Shown here: piece after piece, positions 1-12,021 of the stretch
Layout of the letters: the number at the start of each line of letters is the position of its first letter
Position numbering within the stretch: position 1 is the stretch's first letter
Assembly (NCBI GenBank): GCA_029851415.1
Contig: CM056742.1
Span: 156,679,121-156,743,120, forward strand
Direction of reading: 5' to 3'
DNA length: 64,000 nt
From: Eretmocerus hayati
Taxonomy: Eukaryota > Arthropoda > Insecta > Hymenoptera > Aphelinidae
Translations under genes and position numbers: made by a program
The notes under the pieces: generated by a model
Databases searched by the model: none
What the model was told of the DNA's origin: nothing
What the model saw: the letters and a program-made list of their open reading frames with translations, nothing else

Positions 1-1
1 G

Positions 2-496
2 GTTTCAGAAGGTGCCAAAGAGCAACGCTCAGAAGACCAAGCGGTTGTCGCTGCTCCAAAAGCAGCCGAAATACCAGCAAAGGAGACTGTTGCTGTACCC
101 GAAGAGCAAAAGGTAGTTCTAGTCGACCAAGTTGCAAAATCTGCGGACAAACCTATGGTGGGTGACAGCCCGATCGCTCCTCCAATGAACCTCGATAGTC
201 CCAAAGCTCAAGAAATGAAACCCGAGGAGCAGAAGATTGAGGAACCAAAACTACAACAAGATGCCGCACAGCCCGAAAAACAGAAAAGCAATGAAAAGAT
301 TGACAAATATGACAGCTCGTCAGAGGCCAGTAGTGAGGAAAACAAAGACGAAAAGAAGGAAGAGAAGAAAGAAGCCGCAAGTCAAGAGAAAGAGGACAGC
401 AGTTCCGAAGAGAGCAAGTCTGATGAGAAAGAAAAACAGAAACCAACTGAAAGTAGCAAGCCCGCAGAATTATCAACAAATGCACCCGCTTCTTAA
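2..496 (+). CDS. C-terminal part of an acidic Glu/Lys/Ser-rich protein (partial)
   Basis: The reading frame is open from the window edge (frame beginning at base 2) to a TAA at 494-496, so this is the end of a longer protein or exon; its start lies outside. About 164 residues are visible. The first third is rich in Ala, Val, Pro and Glu. The rest is strongly charged and low-complexity, with runs of Glu, Lys and Ser such as SSEASSEENKDEKKEEKK, and no hydrophobic segment. Such a tail is probably disordered, and the Ser-Glu-Glu clusters resemble acidic casein-kinase-2 sites. I recognise no domain and cannot name the protein. Codon use is clean and there is no internal stop. An ATG at 155 is internal and need not be the start. 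Confidence 0.7.
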   Translation, partial: VSEGAKEQRSEDQAVVAAPKAAEIPAKETVAVPEEQKVVLVDQVAKSADKPMVGDSPIAPPMNLDSPKAQEMKPEEQKIEEPKLQQDAAQPEKQKSNEKIDKYDSSSEASSEENKDEKKEEKKEAASQEKEDSSSEESKSDEKEKQKPTESSKPAELSTNAPAS

Positions 497-3400
497 ACAG
501 CTAAAAATGTCTCCATCTGCAGAATTCTACAACGGCTGATTAGACATGTTCTGAAATAAGCGGTTTAGAGAAACGATTGTAATGAAAAATGACGTAAAAG
601 GATGAAAGAATGTTGAATGAATGAGACGCCGACTAGTGTGAATGTGATGAGAGAAATTGACAGCGTTTGAGATATTATAGTAAAGTCTAGAATATCAGAC
701 AGTAAATATCTAGTGAGGAAGAGTAATGAGAGCTTGAATGAGACGCTCAAAATGAGTGTTGGCAGGGTTCATCATCATATCTTAGCGTGCTAGGCCAAGC
801 GACACTCAACACAAGTGTTGTGAGATTCGCCAGATGTCCCCTTTAAAATTCTCAACGATCTCGCAAAAGAAGAGGTAGTGACCTTCCAAAGCTTGTGATT
901 GAAGTCTTGAATATCTCAAGCTATGAATTTACGTCAAGCGAGAATATTAAAAGTGAGATTATCCTCGAAACTCGCAACACTTTTGAACCATCACGTTATA
1001 CGTTCGTCTCAGCAAACATTTGAAACTGTTCGCGTGAGACGTACGGTTCATCTGAATCATTCTTTAACCCTCGAATTCTCTCTGTTCATTTGCCCTTTTC
1101 ATAGAATTCGTACTAATTTTTCCCCCATTAAAGCATCACTGACATGTTTATATCATCTTCGCCCTCCCATCCTGACATCCAATGCTCATATCATTCTGCA
1201 TCATTGCAAGCATTCTGCTCTTTCCGTTTCCATTATTGATAATTAATATTAAAGTCGTTCATAAACAGTATCATTACTTTAAATAACTGATAATTTGTAT
1301 CGTGATCATCAGCGTTGTTACGATAATAATTGACAGATTTGATATTTTTACGACATTTCTTAAATGCCAATATTTCATAGGGTCAGCAAATATGACTCAG
1401 AGAATTTCCAATTCTCGCACAGTGAGCGTATGATTTCTGTCAAAACTCTAATTCAATATGGTCCGCCTTCCATTTTTTTCACGATCCAAAAATATACACC
1501 ATGCCTGATTGTATGATTATCAATAAAAGAAAATTGCGACATTTATTTAAGCAGCTCTTAGTTCTCCAAACTCCATGTATTCAATATCAAATTATGCTCT
1601 GATAACAGTTAAGAGCAGTGCAATACATATCATATCAGCTTTACGAGGATTGCTGATTATACTTATGGAAGCATGAGTGGTAACCATAATCTCTACGTAG
1701 ATTGAATATGCTTTGATAAGACTTAGGAAATTTCGATGTCAATGTTTCATCCGATTTGAGAAATTCATTGCTACCAAGAACTTTAAAATCGCAGCGATAG
1801 AATCTGAAGAAAACCAATAAATGAAGTGAGATTCATGCATGACACTGTAACATTAGGCAGCAAATCCGTCAATTAGTCCGTAATTAGGATGTATGATCTA
1901 CTATGAAAAGATCAGTCAGAATTGGTATCTATTCCAGACTGTAAAAGTTCTTTGGACTTTTCTAAGTATTTGTAGCAGCTGTTCACAATTTATAAGATTG
2001 CCGTGCCAATAAAAAAATCTAAGATTTGGAAGTTGACGATTATTTATGATTGCATGCAAAAATCGGGATTCTACTGTTCCCAAAGAAATTCCATGAATAA
2101 TAAATGACGGCGACATTACATGACCGGGAAAAAATTGCAAAAAATCCAGTCAGAACGGCGACGAAGCTCTCTGATTGGCTGAATGCGTAATTTCTACCGG
2201 TCCATTCGACATTTTTTGTCCGTGTAATTTCAGCCTTAGAAATAACGAATTCAACATGATGATATCATCAACTTGTTTCATCGAATTTCCTGAATTTTCC
2301 CCAATTCTGAATATTCTACATCATGCGATCGATTGACTCCAAATATCTGAAGTTACTATTATCGCAAGGTATCAATGGACAATCATCGATTAGTTTCTCG
2401 TCAAAGCTGGATATATAAGCATCGTGTCTAGTCATCCAATCACAAAGACAAGTCTAAGCCGCCTCCGCGATATGAGACCGACATTGTCGATTTACGCATC
2501 ACGAGTCCCTAGAAATCTTTCGTAATCGTTTACATTGCCAGGTTTCTTCGTGATTTGGAATTCACCCCACGGATAGTCCAACCGGAAGGTCGTAATAGTG
2601 TGGCCACTGTTGAGATTTAGGAATTTTTTGATCGGTATCATGAACGTTATTGTAGTATTCTAACTTGTGAAGTCATGTAATTCCACATGAACTTTTGTAT
2701 CTGAATAGGAGATAAGTGTGGTTCGATAGTATTTTACAAGAAGCTTTTCTAACTCACAGATTTCATCTCATTCGATTCATTTAGAGGATTTGAACAATTC
2801 ATCAAAAGCGCCAGAACTGTTGCAAGATCCAATTCAGACCCAACCATTATGATTTTCCATTAATTCATCCATCAAAATACCTTCAGACCAATCTGATAGC
2901 CTCTATTATAAAGTCTATCAGATGAAAGTAAAGAAAATGTGTATCAAATCGATTGATCAACTGTACGAGCTGTTGAGAATGTAACTGAATTAGCAGCCCA
3001 AATCAATATTATTACTTCAGGAACGTATTGCTCAAAAATTCCTCAGGCAAAAAGTCATCATTTTTCCTGGTCGTCTGAGTGAATTGTTAGTGATCATACT
3101 AATACCACGTGCAAGGCCATTCTTTTCAATTAAGTCTTTGAAGGTACAATTAATAACTGACGGACAAATATTTGAGATGAATTTTCAAGAAACGAGAGTA
3201 AAGATTTTCATTGAAATGTCAAGGATAGTCCCCTGTGAATACTTGAGGCTCAAGAATTCTTAGAAAAGGTTGAAGAAAATATCCTCTACTTCTCATTTGA
3301 TTCGATGTCTTGTATTCTGATGGAATTTCTCGAAGCCACTGTTATGGAAAATAGCAAGATGAACAAACCCTGAGAACGGGCTGAACTTCTATTTCTGTAA

Positions 3401-4309
3401 GATCGAGCTTTTATAATTCAACATTTCTGAATGACAGCTTTCTATTCAAAATCATATCATGCTTAGAAGAGCTTCACATAACAAGTACTCGAAGTGACAC
3501 TTATAATTTTGATTCAGTACGGCACACCTGATATGGTAACATTTAGGGTAAGTTCGCGAGAACGTCAAGCGTATGTTTACGGACTCAAATTTGATTTTTA
3601 GGGGGCAGATGAAAAGATTCAGGTCGCAGAACTCGTCAAATTCGCTCACACCCTTGAAAGCTAATAACGAACTCGACAAAAAGTTCGAATTCCTTAGTTT
3701 GGTCCTGACGCATATGAAAAATATGAGTGAAAAATGGCTATTCGTGCGCGTGACACCAGTCACTTCAGAGGATTATACAATTATGGGTTCGAAGTCGATG
3801 ATATCCTCCAAGTGTCCATCCTTCTATCCAGATCTTCCTTATCGTTTGATTATTTTGACTCAAACATGATTTCTTTGTAATCGAGAATCTAGCTGCTGTC
3901 GGAAACTGTCCGGACTGAACATCTTTCTTGAAACTAAAAAAATCGCACTCCTAGATGGAAGAATTTCACCCTAATATTCATGATCAATCGTGAGTCAAAT
4001 AGCTATCAAGCTCATGTTTGTTTTGCCCCATTATCAATTCTACAAACAAATGCATCAAGTATTTAGTGCAGAATTGATCTCAAAAGGCTGAAGCCGGTCG
4101 AAATCCAAAGAAAAAAGATCAGTGGGAGTGAGAATCAGTGGTCGGATAAGTCACTTGAACTCCATGCATGGGATTATGCACGCCTCATTACAAGATACCT
4201 AAAGAGATACATTATTGCTGGAAAAACTGACCATTCATCTGGTTGGGGAAAAATATCCATTCCTTAATTATAATTACAAATACAAATGTTGCTCCCCTCG
4301 TATCTCCCG
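497..4309. other. Intergenic DNA without a supportable gene
   Basis: Only short open frames with random-looking composition occur here, on both strands. The first few hundred bases are probably the 3' UTR of the upstream gene. A TATATAAG at 2412-2419 lies about 55 bp before a 17-codon ATG frame, which is too little to call a gene. I see no repeat, tRNA or clear exon. Confidence 0.5.
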
Positions 4310-4387
4310 ATACACCTATACAATATGTTACAGAAGGTGTGTACATAGTGTAACCGGGGGGTAGCAAATAGTATATTAAGCAACAAG

Positions 4388-4592
4388 GGCGCCAACAGAT
4401 ATTTGCGCACGAGTCACCGCAACGAGTGTGCAAACGCCTCATTTACGCACAGTTTCATCGTTTACGCAGTGTGCAAATGGCTCATTTGCGCACGCAGTGC
4501 GCAAATGAGCCATTTGCGCACTGCGTGAACGACGAAACTGTGCGCAAATGGAACGTTTGCACACGAGTCGCGAGGACGAGTGCGCAAATGTC
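4388..4592. repeat. Dense array of TTTGCGCAC / GTGCGCAAA motifs
   Basis: A motif of about ten bases built on the palindrome TGCGCA recurs on both strands through this stretch, giving an overall imperfect palindrome centred near 4495. A second cluster of the same motif lies at 5228-5430, inside the same composite element. No coding function is apparent. Confidence 0.6.
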
Positions 4593-4924
4593 AGCGCCCG
4601 AGTTGCTTACGATATTTTTTGTTATTTCTGTGAGCAAAAATGTAACCCGCCTCCTAAAACACATCAAAGAATTAGGGGATGCTGGGAGAGTTGGCCGTCA
4701 TCTCGAGAGTTGACGGACTTTGTTCCTTTTTCGCGTTGGTGTGTCCGAACTTTCCGAGTCCTTGTTCCTCCTCAAACAAATTATGAACCATTTTCATTTG
4801 AACTACTCGGGACCCATGACGATTTTCTGAAAAATTTTGACAGTCGCCAGGAGTGACCGAAGCATCACCTACAACGAATGATCAATGCATCCCAAGCATT
4901 CAGAGGAATGTGGCACGGCGGGGT

Positions 4925-5046
4925 CACAGGAGGGTGGAGGAGGGGGTCCAGGGGGCGAAGCCCCCGGCGGGGTCCAGGGGCGGAGCCCCGGCGGGGGTGC
5001 AGGGGGCGGAGCCCCCGCCGGGGGGTTCGGGGGGCGGAGCCCCCCG
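4925..5046. repeat. Four GC-rich hairpins in tandem
   Basis: Four successive units of the type GGGGGCGGAGCCCCC (first one with GAA in place of GGA) are separated by GGCGGGG(T/G)-type linkers. Each is a near-perfect stem of four to six G-C pairs closed by a GAA or GGA loop. The local GC content is far above the AT-rich surroundings. The block lies between the two TGCGCA arrays. Confidence 0.8.
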
Positions 5047-5227
5047 ACTGAAAAAAAATTCTGAGAAATGTATCAGAAAAAACTCTATCACCCATATAGT
5101 ATGTTACCACGTTGCTCAAGACTGTCGCTGGTGCTCGAAAGATCAAAGTTAGATATTCTTTACAATTATGTATGATGATGATATATAGATAGATGATGGT
5201 ATAGAGTGATCAGAAAACAACTCGAGT

Positions 5228-5430
5228 CCAGTGCGCAAACGAAATTTGCACAGTGCGCAAATGCCTCATTTGCACACTGTTCTTCATTTACGCAGTGCGC
5301 AAACGAGTATTTGCGCACTGATGCCTCATTTGCGCACTGCGTGAAAAAATATTTGCACACAGTTGTGTCGGAATAATGAGCAAATTCGCTATTTGCACAC
5401 GCACACTTGCGTCTAAATGGCCATTTTTGC
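5228..5430. repeat. Second TGCGCAAA-type motif array
   Basis: More than ten copies of GTGCGCAAA, TTTGCGCAC and one-base variants occur in both orientations, matching the 4388-4592 cluster. The two arrays flank the GC-hairpin block. Confidence 0.55.
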
Positions 5431-5439
5431 GCACAGAAT

Positions 5440-5936
5440 AACAAAAAAAATTGTAAACTTCATTCGTGCATATCAAAATTTTTGTAAACCCTCGTGGTTT
5501 TTGTAACTCTTCAGCAAAGTATGGCATTTCAATGTAACGCTAGACGTGTAATATAGTTTCGCGTACGCGAGGCTGGACCTCGCGCGCGCGAGAATCTCTA
5601 TTCGGCAGCGTGCTGATTCGCGTACGCGAATACAGGGATCCCTCGCGTACGCGAGTCATCATTACATTTGCGTACGCGAGTCTCGGATAGCTCGCGCACG
5701 CGAGGGGTCCCTGTATTCGCGTACGCGAATCAGCACGCTGCCGAATAGAGATTTTCGCGCGCGCGAGGTCCAGCCTCGCGTACGCGAAACTGTACAGGAA
5801 AAAATTACTCATCATTACAAGGCTAGCGTTACACTCAAATGCCATACTTTGCTGAAGAGTTACGAAAACCACGAGGGCTTACAAAAAATTTGAAATGCAC
5901 GAATGAAGTTTACAATTTTTTTGCTACCCCTCGGTT
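5440..5936. repeat. Nested foldback with CGCGTACGCG core
   Basis: The outer arms (about 5443-5535 and 5820-5932) are inverted copies running through CTTCATTCGTGCAT, ACCCTCGTGGTTTT and GCAAAGTATGGCATTT. Inside, 5563-5634 and 5722-5793 form a second inverted pair. The core contains many copies of the palindromes CGCGTACGCG and CGCGCGCG. The whole segment could fold into a long hairpin. Confidence 0.75.
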
Positions 5937-7095
5937 ACACTATGTACACACCTTCTGTAACAGATTGTATGAGGGTTTCCATGGAACTTTTAACTATTGA
6001 GCCTCCGAAATAGAAAAAAAAAATTTCCATCGCACACGTTTGAAATGGTTTCTATGTGATACTAAGACCTCGAAAACATGTAAAAAGAGTGGTGCCACTC
6101 TCTTCCAAGCCAAGGTATCTGGTTCAGAACTACAAGTACGGAATTCCACTCTTGAAACATTTGTGAATCAACTCCAATCGAGTAGATTCGATTCAAAACA
6201 TTGTCTAGACGATCAATAGGGATTATATTTCGCCTGACTCGACTCTAAGATGAATTTTATCATTGATTTTTCCAAAATTGGATGTAAATTTCCAAAATCG
6301 AATCACGACTTATGAGTCTCATTTCAATTTCTAGAGTATAGAGTCTGTGGTGTTATTTTATTCATATTTCAGCCGTATACTATGTAGAAATCAAGAAATT
6401 CGCGATACAATCACGTTTAGAGGCTTATTTAGCTTACCATCGAGATTTAAATATTTCTCCTCAGCTTCCCACAGAAATACCGGCCGACGATTGCAACTCA
6501 AAACAGTGCGATTATATCCCTTACGTGATGAAGAAAAAAGAGCATAACATTCCGATCCTGTGCTTCACGTCTCCTGAGTATGCCATCAAAAAATGACCAT
6601 TTTCGAAGCCAGTGGCGCGATAACTTTATGAGCTCTGAAGCTTCATAAAATTTGTCCGGATCAACGCATTCTCACAAACCAAACGGAATTCGATTCGTCT
6701 TCTTTTTAACTTCGAAAACTCATTGCTACATTCTCCGTTTCGCACAAGGTATTTTCGTAAACAATAACCAGAGAAAGTTTCCCCACAAAACTCGGTTACA
6801 TCGATAAATGAGAGCTAAATCATGGCCAAATCAGCGCAGACCTCTGAATCAAAGATTTTCTCAAAATATGAGATCAGTAGATGGATATATCATTCCACCG
6901 AAGTAGTTGAGGCATAGGTATTTTAGTTACAGCCTTATCAATTCAAAATATCGCGTTGGTTCGTTTGTAAACTACCCAAAAATCACCTTTTGCAGTCTTC
7001 TGTTGGAAAATCAGGATGCGTTTCAACAAGAAAGAATGTAGGCCATGTTGAATGATGCCAAATACTATAAAATGCCACTCCTGCGCACTCCGAAT

Positions 7096-7865
7096 ATAGT
7101 CAAGTAAGTAAGCCCCGAAAAGACGCTTCCTTCTAGGAGTAACCGGCTAAACTCTTCCAAACCCTCCAAATTTGGGCTCAAATGATAGATGTCACATCCA
7201 ATAATCAATATTGATAAAAATTATTGTTCAAAAATTGGGGCGTAAAGTAAACGTATTTCGATACTCGGGCGTGAAGTTTTTTTGCTTTACTCGTGCTAAT
7301 TTCGACCCTCGCCAGGGCTCGGGCCGAAAACAATCACTCGAAAAGCAAAACCAAACGTCCCTCCCTCGAATCGAAAAATACTCTTTTCATCACTCAAAAA
7401 TGATCAAACTTAGAAAAAAATACCAGGAGACCTTTTCTCTTCCAAATTAACTCAATTACCTAGGAAAAATAGTTCGAACCCGTTAACAATTTTAGCAAAT
7501 TTATTTAAACAAATTTGGTTATAACTTTGATCAGGAATAACTCCAAAAGGATGCATTTTACGCGAAAAAGTAAAGAAATCAATTTTGTAGATCGTTCAGA
7601 GATTTACAAATAACCTCTCAACAAATTTTCCCAAAAACCCAATATTTTCCGACTTATTATAATGGAAAAACCGAAAAAAGGACGGAAAAATGCATGTTTT
7701 TATTATTTATTAACGCCTTCCCCCAATTTTTGAACAATGATTCTTAGTGATATTAATTATTGGATGTACCACCTATCATTTGAGCCCAAAACTGGAGGGT
7801 TCGGAAGAGTTCAGCCGGTTAGTGAACGAATTCAGGAGCTTACTTACTCGACTAATAGTTCAGAG
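7096..7865. mobile_element. Foldback MITE-like element
   Basis: Arms at about 7096-7245 and 7705-7865 are inverted copies, pairing GTCAAGTAAGTAAGC with its partner, ATCATTTGAGCCCAAA with TTTGGGCTCAAATGAT, and CCAATTTTTGAACAAT with its complement. Weaker similarity continues outward on both sides, so the true ends may lie 30-60 bp further out. No transposase is present. Confidence 0.6.
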
Positions 7866-8505
7866 TACTCCAGGAACATTGCAGTAATACAAAAGTCAAA
7901 AGTTCCGTGGAAACCCTCATATATGAGCCACTCAATAATAAGTCTTGTGATCTGGACAATTGTATTAATTTGATAATCGCAATCAATAAAGAGCGGAAAT
8001 CAGTATCCATCAAAGGTCCAGAGAATCTCACATCATTCCATTCAAATTGCAGCCTCAAAAAAGCATAGATTTTTTGTATTCCAATGCTGCTATTCAACAC
8101 AGATGAGGCGTATAAATCTTAATATGAGTACTTCATTAACAAGCTGAAGCCGCCAAAAAGGTCGTTCGCAATATTTGTGTATAACTCTTTGGAAAGAGAG
8201 AAGAATGATACATAGAATTTCTATATCAACCACGACGAACACTCTGAAATGAATAAAATGGCCACCGCGATGTGGTTTGGACTCCTGTAAAATTTACATC
8301 GTAAAATAAATGTCTTAATTAAGAAAATCACATCAAGTATTTAAACGGAAATTTCAAAACGCGTCTCGAGCATCAGGATTTGAGAGAGCGCATACCGTAC
8401 ACCAATGAATGGTAGCTTACCAGTATACATATCACATATGGAGATACTCGATATAGTGGGGAAGACGCCGAGCCTACAATGTACACTTCGGCCACCGCCG
8501 TCATC

Positions 8506-8525
8506 GCCTCCGTGGCGCAATCGGC

Positions 8526-8562
<37 letters not shown>

Positions 8563-8579
8563 GAGCCCACCCGGGGGCG
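8506..8579 (+). tRNA. tRNA-Asn (GTT)
   Basis: The sequence folds as a complete 74-nt tRNA without an intron. The acceptor stem GCCTCCG pairs with CGGGGGC and is followed by discriminator G. The anticodon stem-loop is TTCGGCTGTTAACCGAA with anticodon GTT, and the T arm is GGTGG-TTCGAGC-CCACC. A- and B-box promoter sequences are intact, and it matches the usual animal tRNA-Asn. Confidence 0.95.
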
Positions 8580-9570
8580 TATTTTTTGCATTATCAATTT
8601 TCTTTTACAATTCAGAGCTAAATTATGTCCTTAATGGAAGGTGGGATATTTCGTCCAAGAAATTGATGCAACTTCCGACTAGTCAATTTTTTAGTATTAC
8701 CTAGTCCGACCGATCAGCAGATGTTGACATTTCATTTCATATCAATGATTATGCAGAGAGCACAAAATTATGAGCGAGAGATTGTCAATGTCGCTCATAG
8801 GTATAAATTAATTTTGGGTGGTTTTTGCTAAATACCCTAACAATTTTAATCAATCATTTGAGTCTATCATGCCAAAAGATATGACGAGACTTAAAATAAC
8901 TTTTAAAATGAAATAGTTTTGAAACTGCAATTTTAGTCATGTTTTGGACAAAAGATCGTATCGGTAAAATGATATCGGGGAAAATGTCGAAAAAGTCCGT
9001 TGATTTTGAACAGATTAACACTAGACATCCAAAATTTTTTGCAAAGAATCTTATCCTAGTTTTTCAACTCATAACTTTGATGTCTCATTAATGGAATCGC
9101 AATCTTAAAATACCAAAGACGGATTTGAATATATTTTTAGGTCAGCCTAGTTATTTAATGGAAACCAATGTATGTGTGTCATTCAATCGTCACATGCACT
9201 TTTCAACAATTTTGATGTGATGAATGAATGCTACATAAAATTAGAATGCCATGTAAACTATTATGAAATTGGACTAGAAAGGATAAATCTTCTCTAGTCC
9301 AGTTATCTAGTTAACTTGTGATGCACTAATTCTCCTACTTTTCACATCTTTGCGCGTTCGAGACCGGCATGACTATTCATTATTCTCATAGAAGCCCGTC
9401 AAAATGTATGATTTTTAGACTGACGGTGAACATGAGCAAGGATCATACATTGAACTTTGTAGTTGCCTATATAATAAATGTTTTGTAAAAAAGTTAGAAA
9501 CTATTCTGTTCCTTCAAAAAAAAAGAGTACAAAAAAAGTATCTAAGGAGAAATGCCAAAAAAGTTCACTT
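8580..9570. other. Intergenic, nothing supported
   Basis: AT-rich DNA between the two tRNA genes. Short frames only; no repeat or exon that I can support. Confidence 0.4.
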
Positions 9571-9642
9571 TGACCCCGACGTGATTTGAACACGCAACCT
9601 TCTGATCTGGAGTCAGACGCGCTACCGTTGCGCCACGGAGTC
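9571..9642 (-). tRNA. tRNA-Trp (CCA)
   Basis: Read on the minus strand this is a complete 72-nt tRNA. GACTCCG pairs with CGGGGTC (one G-T pair) and is followed by discriminator A. The anticodon loop is CTCCAGA within TCTGACTCCAGATCAGA, giving anticodon CCA, and the T arm holds TTCAAAT. It matches animal nuclear tRNA-Trp and has no intron. Confidence 0.95.
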
Positions 9643-10269
9643 GGATGATCACGGGACTCAAATAGAAGTACATAATCCTTCTGCGCACTTTACGCGTGAT
9701 TATCGATTTTGTTGGCAAATAAAAACCGATCCAACTCATCAAAAACTATTCGAAGCTAAGATATTAATATTCTGACATCCAAATGAGGATGATATTGCGA
9801 AACTAATAAGAACAACTACAATCCGTTGCCAAGTGTCAACAAACAAAAACAGCTTATCCGAAAATTAAAACCCTTAAAATATTGCGAGAAATACCGGAAC
9901 ACTTTCCAACACAGTGATTTCATTGTGATAATAATAGCTATTAGTCGATTTGATCAAGAACGTGGGACAATAAACAATCAAAGAATGATGATAACATTTA
10001 GAATAATTTGTAGAAGATCCCTACCTTACCTACTTCAATTGACCCCGAGTTTTTCCCGCAACGAAGTAATGAATATAAAAATTATTTTTAATTCTTCTAA
10101 TTATTATATAATTCTTCTCGCAGTACCACAGACTACTATGAAATGTCTTTTCCAAAACCAGATCTTATTATAATGTTGGTAATCAGGAACATGACAAATG
10201 TGTAAAACCTTGAAGTCTTGGTTATCAATTTAGATTTGAAGATCAAAAATGAATTTAGTTCTTACATAC

Positions 10270-11622
10270 CTTATTTGTAAGAAGAAAACAAGCTAAGACT
10301 CCAAGAGACCACCAATCTGCTTCATGTCCATAATTTTGTCTTTTAACAATCTCTGGAGCTAGGAGATGTGAATTGAAAAGCGATTGAAAATATGCTGAAT
10401 TTATTCATCTGTGAATTTAGAAATTTCAAAAATCTTACCCATGTATTCAAAAGTGCCACAAAAAGTTCCTGTGCGTTGCAAAGGCCGCAGCCACTTTGCT
10501 AATCCAAAGTCAATAAGCATGGCATGACCATCAGGGTCTAGTAGTATATTTGAAGCTTTTATGTCTCTATGGATAATCCCAGCATTGTGTAGAAAGTCTG
10601 GAAGGAGTTAACATTATACACTTTATGAATCATACTGATACAAAAATTTTGAGCATCATACAGATTGGGCATAGCAGATCATTCTCAAACTAATATTACC
10701 TAATGCAAGGGCTATCTCTGCAATATATATTTTCACTATGTTTTCTGATAAACAGCCATATTCTTCGACTAGAGAAAATAACTCTCCACCCCCAATATAT
10801 TCAGTCACTGTGAAAGAAATGCTTTTGCACTGAATAATCAGATGAAAATTTTGATTGCATACACTACTTACATATATACAATGTCTTTCTTCCTTGCCAA
10901 TGATGTGGAGAATTGGCAATAAAAGCATGATGGCCAATAGCTCTGTGTATAGAAACCTAAACAATTTTTCATTATTTGATGAGAGTCATTAATGGATTTG
11001 AAAGCGTAGGTGCTATTTTGCAAACCTCTTGTTTGGCCTGTTGCACAGCATTTTCAGCAATAACTTTTGCTTTGCTGATCATTTTCAAAGCAAATATTTC
11101 TTTTGTGTCTTTCTTCTGAACTTTGTAAACTCTACCATATGCACCTCTTGAGATAATGTCAATGAATGTATAGTCATCTTTCAACGGATTTTCTCTGACA
11201 GGAAACTCTGGCAAAAAAATTAATTCAAACCTAGGCACAGGCCATGCAGTCTTTGCCAAGTTGAGCGGATCACTTAAAGTGTTGACGCTCCAGCTGAAAC
11301 ACATTTTCCATTTTTAAATACTTAGCTGAAGTGAGAAATGGTGAGTGAAAAATTATATGAATCAGAAGGAAATCAGGTGAAGTCATACCTCCTTCTTGAA
11401 AATTTGGACCATGGTCGCAAATCTTCTATAGACGACCTGGATGGTGGTCTCCCACATCCTCTAATGATATCACCTAGACTATACTGCAAAAATCAGAGAA
11501 TCGACATAGGTCAGACGGTTTCTTTATAGATTAAGGATTACCTTACAGAAGGAATTAATATTTACCTGGCTAGCAAACTGCCTATGAGCATAGTGATGTC
11601 TTTTTGTATTTGAGTTGCCCAT
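10270..11622 (-). CDS. Ribosomal protein S6 kinase-related protein kinase (RSKR/SgK494-like), 3' exons not found
   Basis: Seven exons join in frame: 11566-11622, 11389-11483, 11026-11293, 10872-10956, 10700-10807, 10439-10597 and 10270-10358, giving 287 residues. The start [15 protein letters not shown] is a possible myristoylation signal. Residues 68-84 ([15 protein letters not shown]) match the signature that precedes the kinase domain in vertebrate RSKR. The domain shows the glycine loop RGAYGRV (100-106), Lys121, HRDIKASN (214-221), DFG (234-236) and APE (258-260), then ADWWSLGVL, so it should be an active AGC-type Ser/Thr kinase. The last exon found ends at a GTATGT donor within the C-lobe; the remaining exons were not located downstream. 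Donor GTTTGC of exon 3 is weak, but all phases agree. Confidence 0.85.
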
Positions 11623-12021
11623 AAAACCTGAAATCAAGAAATTGGTCAATGATACAAATGGATACAAATTGATAGCCAGCAAGTGTTGACTCGGGAGAGG
11701 TTATTTGCATCTGTTCGATCACAACTTCTCAGCCTAAAATCAGCTTTCAAGCCAATATCACTTGATTGTATGAAAAAATGAACAATCTTACCTAAAGAAA
11801 TCTAAAATCTTCAGCAGAGCTAAATCTAATCATCTAAAGATTAGAAAATTTGACTGATTGAGCTATCTGACTAGATAGAATTCTGTAATATTCAGCCCTG
11901 CACAATCAACCTACTTGCATGGAAATGAAACAGAGACTTTACAGAACTCATTGAACGATTGCAAAACACGCTATAATTTGTCAATCGAGCATCTTCAAAA
12001 TATCGCTCCAACACTCATCAC
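11623..12021. promoter_or_regulatory. Likely bidirectional promoter region
   Basis: The kinase start codon (minus, 11622) and the start of the small gene (plus, 12022) face away from each other, 399 bp apart. This is a common arrangement for a shared promoter. I see no TATA box, and the assignment rests on position only. Confidence 0.4.

Larger units (their letters stand above)
4313..5970. mobile_element. Composite palindromic element with terminal inverted repeats
   Basis: The two ends are inverted copies of each other: about 4316-4371 reads ATACAATATGTTACAGAAGG and on through GTGTACATAGTGTAACC to GGGGGGTAGCAAA, and 5916-5969 is its reverse complement with few changes. There is no transposase frame inside, so the element is non-autonomous. 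The interior holds two arrays of TGCGCAAA-type palindromes, a block of GC-rich hairpins and a nested foldback (listed separately). The outer boundaries are good to about 10 bp and I could not fix a target-site duplication. The superfamily is unknown. Confidence 0.55.

Noticed and set aside
923..1246. 107-codon plus-strand frame
   Set aside because: Composition looks random, with no domain, splice context or partner exon.
3452..3869. Overlapping ~100-codon frames on both strands
   Set aside because: They are complementary shadows and neither has protein-like character.
4853..5152. 99-codon frame over the GC hairpins
   Set aside because: Gly/Pro/Ala-rich translation of a GC-rich palindromic block; no evidence of coding.
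4388..5430. CRISPR-like array
   Set aside because: The repeats are short, occur in both orientations and have irregular spacing, and the DNA is eukaryotic.
8405..8704. 99-codon frame across the tRNA-Asn gene
   Set aside because: It is an accident of the tRNA sequence; the tRNA explains the conserved part.
9542..9742. 66-codon minus frame
   Set aside because: It is the tRNA-Trp gene read as protein.
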